Assembly: GCF_015062905.1 (NCBI RefSeq)
Contig: NZ_SUTK01000033.1
Location: 1-17,147 of the forward strand
Reading direction: 5' to 3'
Length of the DNA: 17,147 bases
Source: Methanobrevibacter thaueri
Lineage (GTDB): Archaea > Methanobacteriota > Methanobacteria > Methanobacteriales > Methanobacteriaceae
This document shows, one piece after another, positions 1 to 7,516 of this stretch. Numbering within the stretch: position 1 is the stretch's first letter; each line of letters starts with the position of its first letter. The translations under genes were made by a program, and so were the position numbers. The notes beneath the pieces are model-generated. The model did not search any database. It was given only the letters and a program-made list of their open reading frames with translations, and had not been told where the DNA came from.

Positions 1-156
1 TTTCAAACCCAAAACAATTTTTCATACCCAAAGCAATAATATAATCACAACAAAAAAGTATACTGAACAAAAATCCAAGACCCAAAATAGCCTCCAAAAA
101 AACGCAAATAAAATAAAACACAATAAAATTAATTAAAAAAGACAGTACACCCAATA

Positions 157-588
157 TTGCAATTCATCCACAACTTGCAGAAGTTGTGGTATTCTTGCAT
201 TTTAAAGATAAACGGTGAAGCTGCTGGAAATTACGATGTAACCGTTGATTTTGCAGGTAATGAAAAATACAATGCATGTACTGCAAAACAAACCATAACT
301 GTTGAAGAAGGTACTTCAGACGCACAAGAAACAGTTGCTGAAAATTCAACTGCAAACACAGTAATGTATAACAATGATACCTCCTCTTCATCTTCATCTA
401 CATCTTCAGATTCAAGCAGCAGTTCCCAATCAACACCTTCCGCATCATATTACGATGCTGAATTGAACGTATACTATGACGAAAACGGTAATGTTATTGG
501 CGGTCAAAGTGCTGGATCCACTATATATGAACTCAGACAAGAATATAACAATCCAGACATGATTGATGAAGACGGTAACCTGCAATAA
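157..588 (+). pseudogene. 3' remnant of an adhesin-like surface protein gene
   Basis: The open frame encodes the end of an Ig-like repeat (AAGNYDVTVDFAGNEKYNA, then a TITVEE strand), a Ser-rich linker (about residues 70-95) and a compact tail containing YYDAELNVYYDENGNVIGGQ. This architecture resembles the C-terminal part of the large adhesin-like proteins of Methanobrevibacter (family resemblance, not searched). There is no signal peptide, no ATG and no ribosome binding site at the only early start (TTG at 157). An in-frame stop lies at 130-132, and the DNA before it is A-rich and does not look coding. Only part of one Ig domain survives, so I read this as a truncated gene fragment. The first 16 codons cover a hairpin (168-189) and do not look like adhesin sequence. 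A short secreted protein using an unseen start is less likely. Confidence 0.6.
168..189. repeat. 9-bp perfect inverted repeat at the break point of the adhesin remnant
   Basis: CCACAACTT at 168-176 and AAGTTGTGG at 181-189 are perfect inverted copies separated by GCAG. The hairpin sits where recognisable adhesin coding sequence begins, so it may mark the deletion or recombination junction. Confidence 0.6.
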
Positions 589-593
589 ACTTT

Positions 594-625
594 AAATAAG
601 TATTTTTTAATACTTATTTTCCTTA
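594..625 (+). terminator. Hairpin terminator after the adhesin remnant
   Basis: An 11-bp perfect stem (594-604 with 609-619) and a TTTT loop lie 6 nt after the stop codon and lead into T-rich DNA. The same symmetry could work on the other strand, but no gene converges here. Confidence 0.6.
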
Positions 626-657
626 TTTTTTTTGAAAATTATTTTTCTTTCCAATAC

Positions 658-712
658 CTTTAAATACCAACACTTGCATATACAAGAGTATAATTGCATA
701 TGCAAGAGAGGT
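658..712 (+). promoter_or_regulatory. Promoter with tandem palindromic operators for the MATE-MarR-nitroreductase operon
   Basis: A TATA-like element (CTTTAAATA, 658-666) is followed by TTGCATATACAA at 674-685 and TTGCATATGCAA at 694-705. The second is a perfect 12-bp palindrome and the first has one mismatch to it. Their centres are 20 bp apart, about two helical turns. With usual archaeal TATA spacing, transcription should start near 688, so the boxes flank the start site. A ribosome binding site (GAGAGG, 706-711) follows and selects the ATG at 718. The nearby MarR-family gene is the obvious candidate ligand (inference). Confidence 0.65.
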
Positions 713-717
713 ATATT

Positions 718-2088
718 ATGGAAAAGAATGAAAACATTGAAATGATAACAGGAGACCCTAAAAAGGCAATAAACAAATTATCACTGCCCATTATAGCAAG
801 CATGTTCCTGATATTTGCAAACAACATCATCGACAGTATTTGGGTAGCTGGACTTGGTGCAGAACCGCTAGCTGCACTTGGGTATATCACACCATTATTC
901 ATGATAATGGTAGGATTTGGAAACGGTCTCGGAGCCGGTGGTAACTCACTTATTTCAAGATACATCGGAGCTGAAGACAAGCATTCGGCAAACAATGCCG
1001 CAATACACAATCTGATTTTAAGTGTGGTTGTGTCAATTATCATTACAATAATTTTCATAGCCTTTCTTAAGCCGTTGCTGATTTCAATGGGGGCGGCATC
1101 TGTTATAGACTATGCAATGGAATATGGACTGATTATCTTCGCATGGACATTTGGCCTTCTGATGCCGCCGATTGTCGGAGGGGCATTCAGGGCAGAAGGA
1201 GACATCAAAAGGGCAACAGTTCCAATAGCATTAGCCGCTATAATAAACATGATTCTGGACCCTATTTTCATCTACACATTAAATATGGGAATTGCAGGAG
1301 CGGCATGGGCGACAGCCCTTGGACCATTCATAAGCCTGCTTTTAATGTTTTACTGGATATTCGTCAAAAAGGACACATACCTCTCATACAACAGGAAAGA
1401 CTTCCACAATGATTTAACCATGTATAAGGACATATTGGTTGTAGGTATTCCGGCAAGTCTGGAGCAGCTGGTGCTGTCAGTTTTAACAATATTTGTCAAC
1501 TACATGCTTACAATCGTATCCGGCCCGGTAGCGGTGGCCGTCTATACCGCAGGATGGAGAATAGTCAACATCGGAATGCTTCCGGCAATAGGCATTGGAA
1601 CAGCGGCAATATCAGTGGCAGGAGTGGCATTCGGATCCAGAAAATATGAAAACCTGAGAGTGACTGCAAGATATGCCGTTAAAGTGGCTTTAATAGCTTC
1701 AATAATAGTGTGCATTATCCTATATGTATTTTCAAATCAGATTGCATTTATCTTCTCATATTCAGAAAACAGTGCGGATTTGGCACCCAGAATAGCAAGC
1801 TTCCTTCAGATAATGTGCCTGTTCATCCTGTATGTTCCATTCGGAGCAAGTGCGGGTAACGTTTTCCAGGGAGTCGGCAAGGGAACAATATCCTTTTTCC
1901 TGACAACATTCAGGGAATTCATATTGGTGCTGATATTCGCATATATTCTAGGTTTCACATTCAATATGGGAGAAACAGGAATATACTACGGAATGCTTCT
2001 TGGAGGAGGAATAGGATCCCTAATCTGTTATGCATGCATTGAGCTGTATATAAACAAACTGATAAGGAGTAGAGACAATGCCGTTTGA
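718..2088 (+). CDS. MATE family multidrug/toxin efflux transporter
   Basis: This 456-residue protein matches the usual length of multidrug and toxic compound extrusion (MATE) transporters, which export cationic or aromatic compounds with Na+ or H+ exchange. It is hydrophobic throughout and suggests about 12 membrane segments. The N-terminal lobe shows typical MATE elements: LPIIASMFLIFANNIIDSIW, then AALGYITPLFMIMVGFGNGL and GGNSLISRYIGA. The second lobe repeats the theme with PASLEQLVLSVLTIFVN and AGWRIVNIGMLPAIGIGTAA. I chose the ATG at 718 because GAGAGG lies 6 nt before it. The earlier TTG (694) and ATG (700) fall inside the operator. Its 3' end overlaps the MarR gene by 11 nt. The co-transcribed regulator and nitroreductase suggest induction by a drug or nitro/quinone-type compound; the substrate cannot be told from sequence. 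Confidence 0.93.
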   Translation: MEKNENIEMITGDPKKAINKLSLPIIASMFLIFANNIIDSIWVAGLGAEPLAALGYITPLFMIMVGFGNGLGAGGNSLISRYIGAEDKHSANNAAIHNLILSVVVSIIITIIFIAFLKPLLISMGAASVIDYAMEYGLIIFAWTFGLLMPPIVGGAFRAEGDIKRATVPIALAAIINMILDPIFIYTLNMGIAGAAWATALGPFISLLLMFYWIFVKKDTYLSYNRKDFHNDLTMYKDILVVGIPASLEQLVLSVLTIFVNYMLTIVSGPVAVAVYTAGWRIVNIGMLPAIGIGTAAISVAGVAFGSRKYENLRVTARYAVKVALIASIIVCIILYVFSNQIAFIFSYSENSADLAPRIASFLQIMCLFILYVPFGASAGNVFQGVGKGTISFFLTTFREFILVLIFAYILGFTFNMGETGIYYGMLLGGGIGSLICYACIELYINKLIRSRDNAV

Positions 2089-2488
2089 TAAGGACATGCC
2101 CACTGCCCCTTTCATATCCATAATCTACCGGGAGCATGCAAAATACATCAATGAAATCGTGAAGGAAGACGGCCTGAGCTTTGGCCTTCATCCACTATTA
2201 ATCAAGATTTACAGAAACAGGGGCATAAGCCAGGAGGAACTGGCTGAAGCATTCCATCTAAACGAAAGCACAATAACAAGAAACCTCAAAAAGCTGGAGG
2301 ATAAGGGGTTCATCAAAAGGATTAAAGATAAAAGGAAAAAAATAATCGAAGTAACCTCAAAAGGCGAAAAGACCGCATTAAAGATAATGGACTATGATGA
2401 GAAATGGGATGAACAGCTCAATTTAACAGAAGATGAATATAATGATTTTTTAAAAATACTTAAAAAGATTAGTGAGGAATTGATATGA
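2078..2488 (+). CDS. MarR family transcriptional regulator
   Basis: A 136-residue winged-helix regulator. The helix-turn-helix is seen around residues 46-75 (GISQEELAEAFHLNESTITR, followed by NLKKLEDKGFI). The wing follows as KRIKDKRKKIIEVTSKGE, a pattern typical of MarR proteins, and the terminal helices would form the dimer interface. The ATG follows AAGGAG (2064-2069) by 8 nt and lies inside the end of the MATE gene; the gene overlaps the nitroreductase by 4 nt (ATGA), so the three are probably translationally coupled. MarR proteins usually repress their own operon by binding palindromes near the promoter. The paired TTGCATATGCAA sites at 674-705 fit that role (inference). Confidence 0.92.
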   Translation: MPFDKDMPTAPFISIIYREHAKYINEIVKEDGLSFGLHPLLIKIYRNRGISQEELAEAFHLNESTITRNLKKLEDKGFIKRIKDKRKKIIEVTSKGEKTALKIMDYDEKWDEQLNLTEDEYNDFLKILKKISEELI

Positions 2489-3018
2489 ACGAAACTATCG
2501 AAAACCTAAAGACAAGAAGAAGCATCAGAAAATTCAAGGACGAGCAAATCACTGACGAGGAACTGAAAACAATTCTTGAAGCGGGAACATACGCTCCAAC
2601 AGGAAGAGGACTGCAGTCACCAAAAATCGTTGTAATACAAAATCCTGAAACAATCAAGGAATTGTCAGCATGGAACAGAAGTTTCTTTCCTGTAGACGTC
2701 CCGGATGACATGGACCCGTTCTACGGTGCAAAAACATTGCTGATCGTTTTGGCTGACGGTGAAATTCCAACATGGAAAGAGGACGGTTCAAGCGTATTGG
2801 CAGTGCTTGTAAATGCTGCACATGCCGTAGGCGTCGGGTCATGCTGGATTCACAGGGCATATGATGAATTCCAAAGCGAAAAGGGAAAAGAGCTTCTGAA
2901 AGAATGGGGAATTCCTGAAACCTATGAGGGAATCGGCCATGTGGTGTTGGGATATCCTGACATGGAAGCGCCGGAGCCTCTGCCTAGAAAAGAAGACTAT
3001 ATCTGTTTTGTTGATTAA
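2485..3018 (+). CDS. Nitroreductase family protein (FMN-dependent)
   Basis: A 177-residue member of the nitroreductase superfamily, whose members reduce nitroaromatics, quinones or flavins with NAD(P)H as FMN-bound homodimers. The N-terminal FMN-phosphate-binding signature RRSIRKF is at residues 11-17, followed by ILEAGTYAPTGRGLQSPKIV. The C-terminal GIGHVVLGYPDMEAPEPLPR is the usual final strand and loop. The length is at the short end for the family. GAGG at 2474-2477 serves the start codon, which overlaps the MarR stop. Placement in an exporter/regulator operon suggests it chemically modifies the compound being sensed or exported, but the natural substrate is unknown. Confidence 0.9.
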   Translation: MNETIENLKTRRSIRKFKDEQITDEELKTILEAGTYAPTGRGLQSPKIVVIQNPETIKELSAWNRSFFPVDVPDDMDPFYGAKTLLIVLADGEIPTWKEDGSSVLAVLVNAAHAVGVGSCWIHRAYDEFQSEKGKELLKEWGIPETYEGIGHVVLGYPDMEAPEPLPRKEDYICFVD

Positions 3019-3040
3019 TATTTTAAAAAAAAGAAATTAA

Positions 3041-3062
3041 AGATGAGTTAAATTACTCATCT
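3041..3062. terminator. Bidirectional hairpin terminator between nitroreductase and argS
   Basis: AGATGAGT (3041-3048) and ACTCATCT (3055-3062) form an 8-bp perfect stem with a 6-nt loop between two converging genes. A T6 run follows on the + strand (3066-3071). A T8 run plus more T-rich DNA follows on the - strand (complement of 3025-3040). The stem overlaps the argS stop codon. Confidence 0.65.
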
Positions 3063-4761
3063 ACATTTTTTCAGGTGCTGAAACACCTAAAATATCCAAA
3101 GCGTTTTTAATGGTTGTCTTTGCCCTGTCAACCAAAATCAGTCTGGTATCCTCATCATCAGACCCGATGACCTGTTCTGACTTGTAGAACTTGTTGAATG
3201 AACCGGCCAGGTCCTGACAGTATTGTGCAATACCATGAACTCTCTTTTTGTTTGCACTCTCTTCCACAACCTGTGGGAATTTTGCGATTTGCCTTATTAA
3301 ATCCTGTTCAGCATCGTCAGGCACCCATTCGTCATCCACTTTCAAGGAGCTGACGTCCTTACCTGATTTCGCAAGCAGCTTGCATGCCCTTGCGTGAGCG
3401 TATTGGATTGAAGCGCAACCTCTCTCAAAGCTTAATGCCTCATCCCATTTGAATATTATAGGCTTTTCAGGAGAGAGTTTGGCAATGAAGAATCTAATAG
3501 CTCCAATACCGATTTCTTCAGCCATCGGTGCGATTTCATCATCTGTCAAGTCAGGGTTCCTTGACTTTATCTCATTGGTTGCCCTCAGGACCGCTTCGTC
3601 AATCAGCTCATCCACTGATACGAACTTGCCCTTACGGGTTGACATTGAACCTTCAGGAAGTGAGATGAATTCATAAAAGATCACTTCAGGCGGGGTTTGC
3701 CTGAATATTTCCTCAAATATTACTCTGATTTGTTCAGCGGCCAACTTGTGGTCTGAGCCTAAGATGTCAAGCACTGTATCGCCTAAGGTGGCCTTGTATT
3801 TGTGATAAGCCAAATCCCTTGTGGAATATAGTGAAGTGCCGTTTGAACGTCTCAGGACGAATTCCTTTTCAATGTTGAAGTCGGTCAGGTCAATGTACAA
3901 TACATCATTTTCACGGGTGAAACCTTCCCTTTGAATGTAGTGGACAAGCTCATCGACTTCGCCGCTTCTTACAAACTGTCCTTCCCATACGAAATCATCA
4001 TGAATTATATTCATTCTTTGAAGTGACTCCTTCATTCCAGAGATGCAGGTTGAAACTACTTGCTCGAATATTGCATTTAATTCATCGTCGGAACCTTCCT
4101 CATATTTTTGAATCAGTTCATCTACCTTACATGCCAATTTTTCATCTTCTTCAACCGCTTTATTGGCATCAAAGTATAGCTTTCCGACCTTGTGGTCAAC
4201 CTTTTCCCCTTCATAGTCTTCAATCTTTAATCCGCACTCGGTTATGCCGCAGACAATGATTGCAATCTGTCTTCCCATGTCATTAACATAATACTGGGTT
4301 GTGACATCCCTTCCAGCCAATCTTAAAAGTCTTGCAAGGGAATCTCCAAAAATGGAGTTTCTTATGTGTCCGATATGCAGCGGTCCGTTCGGATTTGCTG
4401 AAGTGTGTTCCAGGACGATTTTCTCATCATATGCCGGAAGCTGGCCGTAACTGTCATCGACCTTTTCAAGAAGCATTCTTGAGAAAACGTCATAATCTAT
4501 GAAGAAATTGACGTAAGGCCCGAAGTTCTGCACCTTGGAGAATATTTCAGGAACTTCAATCTTTTCAACCAAACCTGCTGCAACTTCAGGAGGTGAAGTC
4601 CTCAGCTTTTTAGTGAGCTCGAATGCAATGGTACTTGCAAGGTCCCCCAATTTCGGATTTGGAGGAAAGCTCAATTTAAAATTCCTGTCAATTTCCACAT
4701 CATACTGATCCAATGCCTTGTTGATGGCATCAATAGCTTGTTTTTCAATTTCAAAATACAT
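3061..4761 (-). CDS. argS: Arginine--tRNA ligase
   Basis: This 566-residue class I synthetase charges tRNA-Arg with arginine using ATP. The N-terminal Arg-S additional domain spans about residues 1-95. The catalytic domain carries the HIGH motif in SANPNGPLHIGHIRNS (HIGH at 129-132), and the KMSKS-equivalent loop is MSTRKG at 373-378. The C-terminal helical DALR anticodon-binding domain ends with DRAKTTIKNALDILGVSAPE. The length is normal for archaeal/bacterial ArgRS. GGTGAG lies a few bases before the ATG. It is the last gene of a run with cbiC, hemL and the signal peptidase, starting 18 nt after the signal peptidase stop. Confidence 0.97.
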   Translation of the reverse strand: MYFEIEKQAIDAINKALDQYDVEIDRNFKLSFPPNPKLGDLASTIAFELTKKLRTSPPEVAAGLVEKIEVPEIFSKVQNFGPYVNFFIDYDVFSRMLLEKVDDSYGQLPAYDEKIVLEHTSANPNGPLHIGHIRNSIFGDSLARLLRLAGRDVTTQYYVNDMGRQIAIIVCGITECGLKIEDYEGEKVDHKVGKLYFDANKAVEEDEKLACKVDELIQKYEEGSDDELNAIFEQVVSTCISGMKESLQRMNIIHDDFVWEGQFVRSGEVDELVHYIQREGFTRENDVLYIDLTDFNIEKEFVLRRSNGTSLYSTRDLAYHKYKATLGDTVLDILGSDHKLAAEQIRVIFEEIFRQTPPEVIFYEFISLPEGSMSTRKGKFVSVDELIDEAVLRATNEIKSRNPDLTDDEIAPMAEEIGIGAIRFFIAKLSPEKPIIFKWDEALSFERGCASIQYAHARACKLLAKSGKDVSSLKVDDEWVPDDAEQDLIRQIAKFPQVVEESANKKRVHGIAQYCQDLAGSFNKFYKSEQVIGSDDEDTRLILVDRAKTTIKNALDILGVSAPEKM

Positions 4762-4779
4762 TAACTCACCTAATAAAAA

Positions 4780-5205
4780 TTATAAACCTCTTAACCAGAG
4801 GGAAAGATATCCGATTTTTGGAATTACGACCAGATTATCTCCAACTGTAACGACCTTCTCTTTGATTTGGTCCGCTTTTACATAATAAGGGTCAGGACGT
4901 TCATTGTTGTCCCCCTTAATGACATACATCGTAGTTCCGTTGATATCCGTAATATTGATAACCCTATGAATTACCGGCTGGTCATACCATGCCGCATCGT
5001 AAACAACTACATCGCCAACTTCAACGGTGCTAGGGTCAAATTCATTGATTCCAAGGAAATTTGCCTTTTCAACCATGACAATGTCGCCCCTATAGAATGC
5101 AGGTTCCATACTTCCTGAAACGACCACATTCAAGTGTTGAGCTGCGATTAATACAATTATAAGAATTACCGCATATGTTGCAATTTCTTTAAAATCGATT
5201 TCCAT
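4780..5205 (-). CDS. Signal peptidase I, archaeal/Sec11 type
   Basis: A 141-residue membrane serine protease that removes signal peptides from exported proteins. One membrane helix lies at about residues 8-25. The catalytic Ser is S32 in SGSMEP. The second catalytic residue is H80 in PVIHRVI, where bacterial enzymes have Lys, and acidic residues follow in KGDNNERPD (D99, D105). This Ser-His-Asp pattern marks the archaeal/ER Sec11 type. A C-terminal hydrophobic stretch (IPKIGYLSLWLRGL) may contact the membrane. It follows hemL by 5 nt and precedes argS. The window also encodes possible clients, such as the exported protein at 11562-12722. Confidence 0.93.
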   Translation of the reverse strand: MEIDFKEIATYAVILIIVLIAAQHLNVVVSGSMEPAFYRGDIVMVEKANFLGINEFDPSTVEVGDVVVYDAAWYDQPVIHRVINITDINGTTMYVIKGDNNERPDPYYVKADQIKEKVVTVGDNLVVIPKIGYLSLWLRGL

Positions 5206-5210
5206 TTCAA

Positions 5211-6485
5211 TTACCTTCTTCTTTTCTTAAATGCCGCTTCAAGTGCCAGTTCAATGGCATCGGAAGTCTTCTGCAAATCCTCCATACTGTGAGCGCTTGA
5301 AATAAAGTTGCACTCAAACTGTGAAGGCGGTATGAAAACACCTTCTTTCAGCAGGGTTTTAAAGTATCTGAGGAACTGTTTCCTGTCTGATTCCTGAGCA
5401 TCGGCATAATTGCTGACCGGTGCAGGATTGAAATAAATCTGAAACATTGAAGCAAGACCGACCGGCTGGATGTTATACCCCTGCTCATCAATGATGGAAG
5501 CGATATTTCCTCTAAGGAAGTTTCCTTTTCTTTCAAGATCCTTATAGAATGCGTCATCCAGTTGCGCCATTGTGGAAAGTCCAGCCTGAACTGAAATCGG
5601 GTTTCCGGAAAATGTTCCTGCCTGATAGACCGGACCCTGCGGAGCAATCATTTCCATTATCTCCTTCTTACCGCAGAATGCACCCATTGGAAGTCCTCCG
5701 CCGACGATTTTACCTAGAGTGGTCAGGTCGGGAGTGACTCCATAATATTGCTGTGCCCCACCACGGGATGCTCTGAAACCGGTTATTACTTCATCAAATA
5801 TTAAAATGATATTGTTTTCTTCTGTGATTTTTCTAATGAACTCCAAAAATCCAGGTTTAGGTTCAATGCAGCCGACATTGCCCATGACCACTTCCATAAT
5901 GATACATGCAATGTTCTCGCCTTCCTTTTCAATCAAATCTGTCAGGGCTTCCTCATCATTGAACGGGACTGACAAGGTGTTTTTGGTGGTGTCTTCAGGT
6001 ATTCCCGGAGAGTCCGGCAATGTTGCGGCTCCGGAACCGCCCTTGACCAGCACGTAATCGTGTGCCCCATGATATGCGCCTTCAAACTTGACTATCTTGT
6101 CCCTGCCGGTAAAGCCTCTTGCAAGCCTTATTGCACTCATTGTGGCTTCTGTACCGCTGTTACAGAACCTTACCATCTCGGCGGAAGGAATTCTGTCTAT
6201 GACCTCTTTTGCCAATTTGATTTCGTTTTCTGTCGGCGCTCCATAAGCGGTACCGATGGTCAGCTGGTTGGAAACTTCCCTTACAACCTTAGGATTGGCA
6301 TGGCCCAATATCAAAGGCCCATAAGCCAGACAGTAGTCAATATAGGTTTGACCATCCTCATCTGTAAGTTTGGATCCTCCAGCGCTTTTAACGAAAAACG
6401 GATAAGGTTTGAAAGCTCTGACAGGAGAGTTTACCCCTCCAGGGAAATATTTTTTTGATTCATTGAACAATTCTTCTGAATACAT
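5211..6485 (-). CDS. hemL: Glutamate-1-semialdehyde 2,1-aminomutase
   Basis: A PLP enzyme of 424 residues that converts glutamate-1-semialdehyde to 5-aminolevulinate, the last step of the C5 route feeding haem, corrinoid and coenzyme F430 synthesis. Visible signatures include FPGGVNSPVRAF near the N-terminus, the PLP phosphate-binding NSGTEATMSAIRLARG (109-124), the cofactor Asp in IFDEVITGFR (D231), and the Schiff-base lysine K259 in TLGKIVGGGLPMGA. The length is typical. The ATG lies 9 nt after the cbiC stop with a weak GTGAT box before it, so it is probably co-transcribed with cbiC. A methanogen needs much tetrapyrrole for F430 and corrinoid methyltransferases, which explains the pairing with a cobalamin gene. 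Confidence 0.96.
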   Translation of the reverse strand: MYSEELFNESKKYFPGGVNSPVRAFKPYPFFVKSAGGSKLTDEDGQTYIDYCLAYGPLILGHANPKVVREVSNQLTIGTAYGAPTENEIKLAKEVIDRIPSAEMVRFCNSGTEATMSAIRLARGFTGRDKIVKFEGAYHGAHDYVLVKGGSGAATLPDSPGIPEDTTKNTLSVPFNDEEALTDLIEKEGENIACIIMEVVMGNVGCIEPKPGFLEFIRKITEENNIILIFDEVITGFRASRGGAQQYYGVTPDLTTLGKIVGGGLPMGAFCGKKEIMEMIAPQGPVYQAGTFSGNPISVQAGLSTMAQLDDAFYKDLERKGNFLRGNIASIIDEQGYNIQPVGLASMFQIYFNPAPVSNYADAQESDRKQFLRYFKTLLKEGVFIPPSQFECNFISSAHSMEDLQKTSDAIELALEAAFKKRRR

Positions 6486-6494
6486 TTTATCACG

Positions 6495-7124
6495 CTATAA
6501 ATGTTGTATTAATGAGTTTACGCATGCCACTGCAATCGGTGTTCCGCCCTTCGGTCCTTCAACAATGATATTCGGAATATCTGAATTGTGCAGAGCCTCT
6601 TTCGAATCGGCCGCACCTACAAAACCGACTGGAACTCCTACAATGGCCTTAAGATTCATTTCGCCTTTGGCATATAAATCCATAGCTTCAAAAACAGCAG
6701 TCGGAGCGTTACCTGAAACGACGATTCCTTCAAAATCATTTTGAGCCGCATACCTCATGGCAGCCGCCGCTCTTGTAATCTGATTTTCCTTTGCGATTTT
6801 GACTACTTCCTCGTTTTTGATGTAACACTCAACTTCCCCTTCGTATCTTGTGATACCGTATCTGACCATGTTTATGTCTGTTAGAATGGTCTCCTTATTT
6901 TTTAGGGAAGCCATAGCTGCATCCACAAAATCGGGACTGATTTTCACCAATTTTGCATACTCGGGGTCTGCGGTTGAGTGAACGATTCTCTCAACGATGT
7001 CTCTTTCTATAGGTTGTAAATCTTTGACATCCTCACCAATAAGGCCACGGATAATTTCACGACTTTTGTTTGCAATATCCAAACCTTGCTTAGTTGATGC
7101 ACCCATGAACATTTTGTCTGTCAT
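6495..7124 (-). CDS. cbiC: Cobalt-precorrin-8 methylmutase
   Basis: A 209-residue CbiC/CobH family enzyme. It moves the methyl group from C-11 to C-12 of cobalt-precorrin-8 to give cobyrinate, a step of the anaerobic cobalamin pathway. The catalytic histidine is H49 in the signature ERIVHSTADPEY. The family's later motifs are present: VVSGNAPTAVFEAMDLYA, AIVGVPVGFVGAADSKEAL and VEGPKGGTPIAVACVNSLI. No clear ribosome binding site precedes the first ATG, and TATA-like boxes lie close upstream, so the message may have a very short or no leader. Alternative starts at Met5 or Met7 are possible. It heads the run cbiC-hemL-signal peptidase-argS. Confidence 0.94.
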   Translation of the reverse strand: MTDKMFMGASTKQGLDIANKSREIIRGLIGEDVKDLQPIERDIVERIVHSTADPEYAKLVKISPDFVDAAMASLKNKETILTDINMVRYGITRYEGEVECYIKNEEVVKIAKENQITRAAAAMRYAAQNDFEGIVVSGNAPTAVFEAMDLYAKGEMNLKAIVGVPVGFVGAADSKEALHNSDIPNIIVEGPKGGTPIAVACVNSLIQHL

Positions 7125-7140
7125 AATGTAAGATTTGTAT

Positions 7141-7170
7141 TAAATATATGTTAAATATTTTGTTATATAT
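7141..7170 (-). promoter_or_regulatory. Likely promoter of the cbiC-hemL-signal peptidase-argS operon
   Basis: On the - strand two TATA-like elements (GATATATAAC near 7161-7170 and CATATATTTA at 7141-7150) lie 20-45 nt before the cbiC ATG. The nearer one would give an almost leaderless transcript. The nine bases CAAAAGTGG occur twice just upstream (7173-7181 and 7216-7224). Confidence 0.4.
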
Positions 7171-7230
7171 CACAAAAGTGGAAAATTGCAGTGAGATTGA
7201 AAAATTGATGCGGTTCAAAAGTGGTGATTT

Positions 7231-7239
7231 AAAAAAAAA
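7231..7239 (-). terminator. Oligo-T terminator after the third small basic gene
   Basis: Nine consecutive T on the - strand start about 7 nt after the stop codon at 7246. Oligo-T runs suffice to end many archaeal transcripts. This would separate the small-gene locus from cbiC. Confidence 0.5.
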
Positions 7240-7245
7240 TAGAAT

Positions 7246-7371
7246 CTATTTGTCGCCTTTGTAGACATAGTTTTTGACTAATTCCTCTCCCCTTTTTCTT
7301 TTACGTTTTACAAGTTCTTTCATACGTTTTTCGCGAGATATAGCAGCTAGTTCTTTAGATACAAAAATCAT
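7246..7371 (-). CDS. Small basic protein, third copy of a tandem triplet (41 aa)
   Basis: An unrecognised 41-residue protein starting MIFVSKELAAIS and ending LVKNYVYKGDK. It has 14 Lys/Arg against 6 Asp/Glu, with an unbroken basic run at residues 22-27 (KRKRKR). It aligns without gaps over 40 residues with the two genes just upstream (7383-7511 and 7517-7654), and all three end in NYVYKGD plus a short tail. The start is set by GGGGGAGA six bases before the ATG, 11 nt after the previous stop. No membrane segment or signal peptide is present; it is probably one or two charged helices. Nucleic-acid binding is possible from the charge, but there is no direct evidence. Confidence 0.75.
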   Translation of the reverse strand: MIFVSKELAAISREKRMKELVKRKRKRGEELVKNYVYKGDK

Positions 7372-7382
7372 ATTCTCCCCCA

Positions 7383-7511
7383 CTACTTTTCATCGCCTTT
7401 ATAGACATAATTCTTGACTAATTCTTCGCTTTCCTTTAACATGCGTTTTCTACGTTTTTCACTGCGTTTTCTGCGGGATTCAGCAGCCTTTTCTTTAGAT
7501 ACAAAAATCAT
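7383..7511 (-). CDS. Small basic protein, second copy of a tandem triplet (42 aa)
   Basis: An unrecognised 42-residue protein starting MIFVSKEKAAES and ending LVKNYVYKGDEK. It is the most Arg/Lys-rich in the middle (RRKRSEKRRKR, residues 13-23) and has 15 basic against 8 acidic residues. Its first 21 bases are identical to those of the third copy, while its last 25 or so match the first copy. It starts 5 nt after the first copy's stop codon, with GTGAT overlapping that stop as the likely ribosome binding site. Tight spacing and repeated structure argue that this is real coding DNA despite its size. Confidence 0.75.
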   Translation of the reverse strand: MIFVSKEKAAESRRKRSEKRRKRMLKESEELVKNYVYKGDEK

Positions 7512-7516
7512 ACTTA

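Noticed and set aside
20..135. Hydrophobic open frame on the - strand of about 37 codons
   Set aside because: It is rich in Phe, Leu, Ile and Trp, but this follows from T-rich DNA. There is no ATG and no ribosome binding site.
694..717. N-terminal extension of the MATE protein from TTG 694 or ATG 700
   Set aside because: These starts lie inside the operator and have no ribosome binding site. The ATG at 718 has GAGAGG at the right distance.
5348..6458. Long frames antisense to or overlapping hemL
   Set aside because: hemL has all catalytic motifs and normal length. The other frames have no recognisable content.
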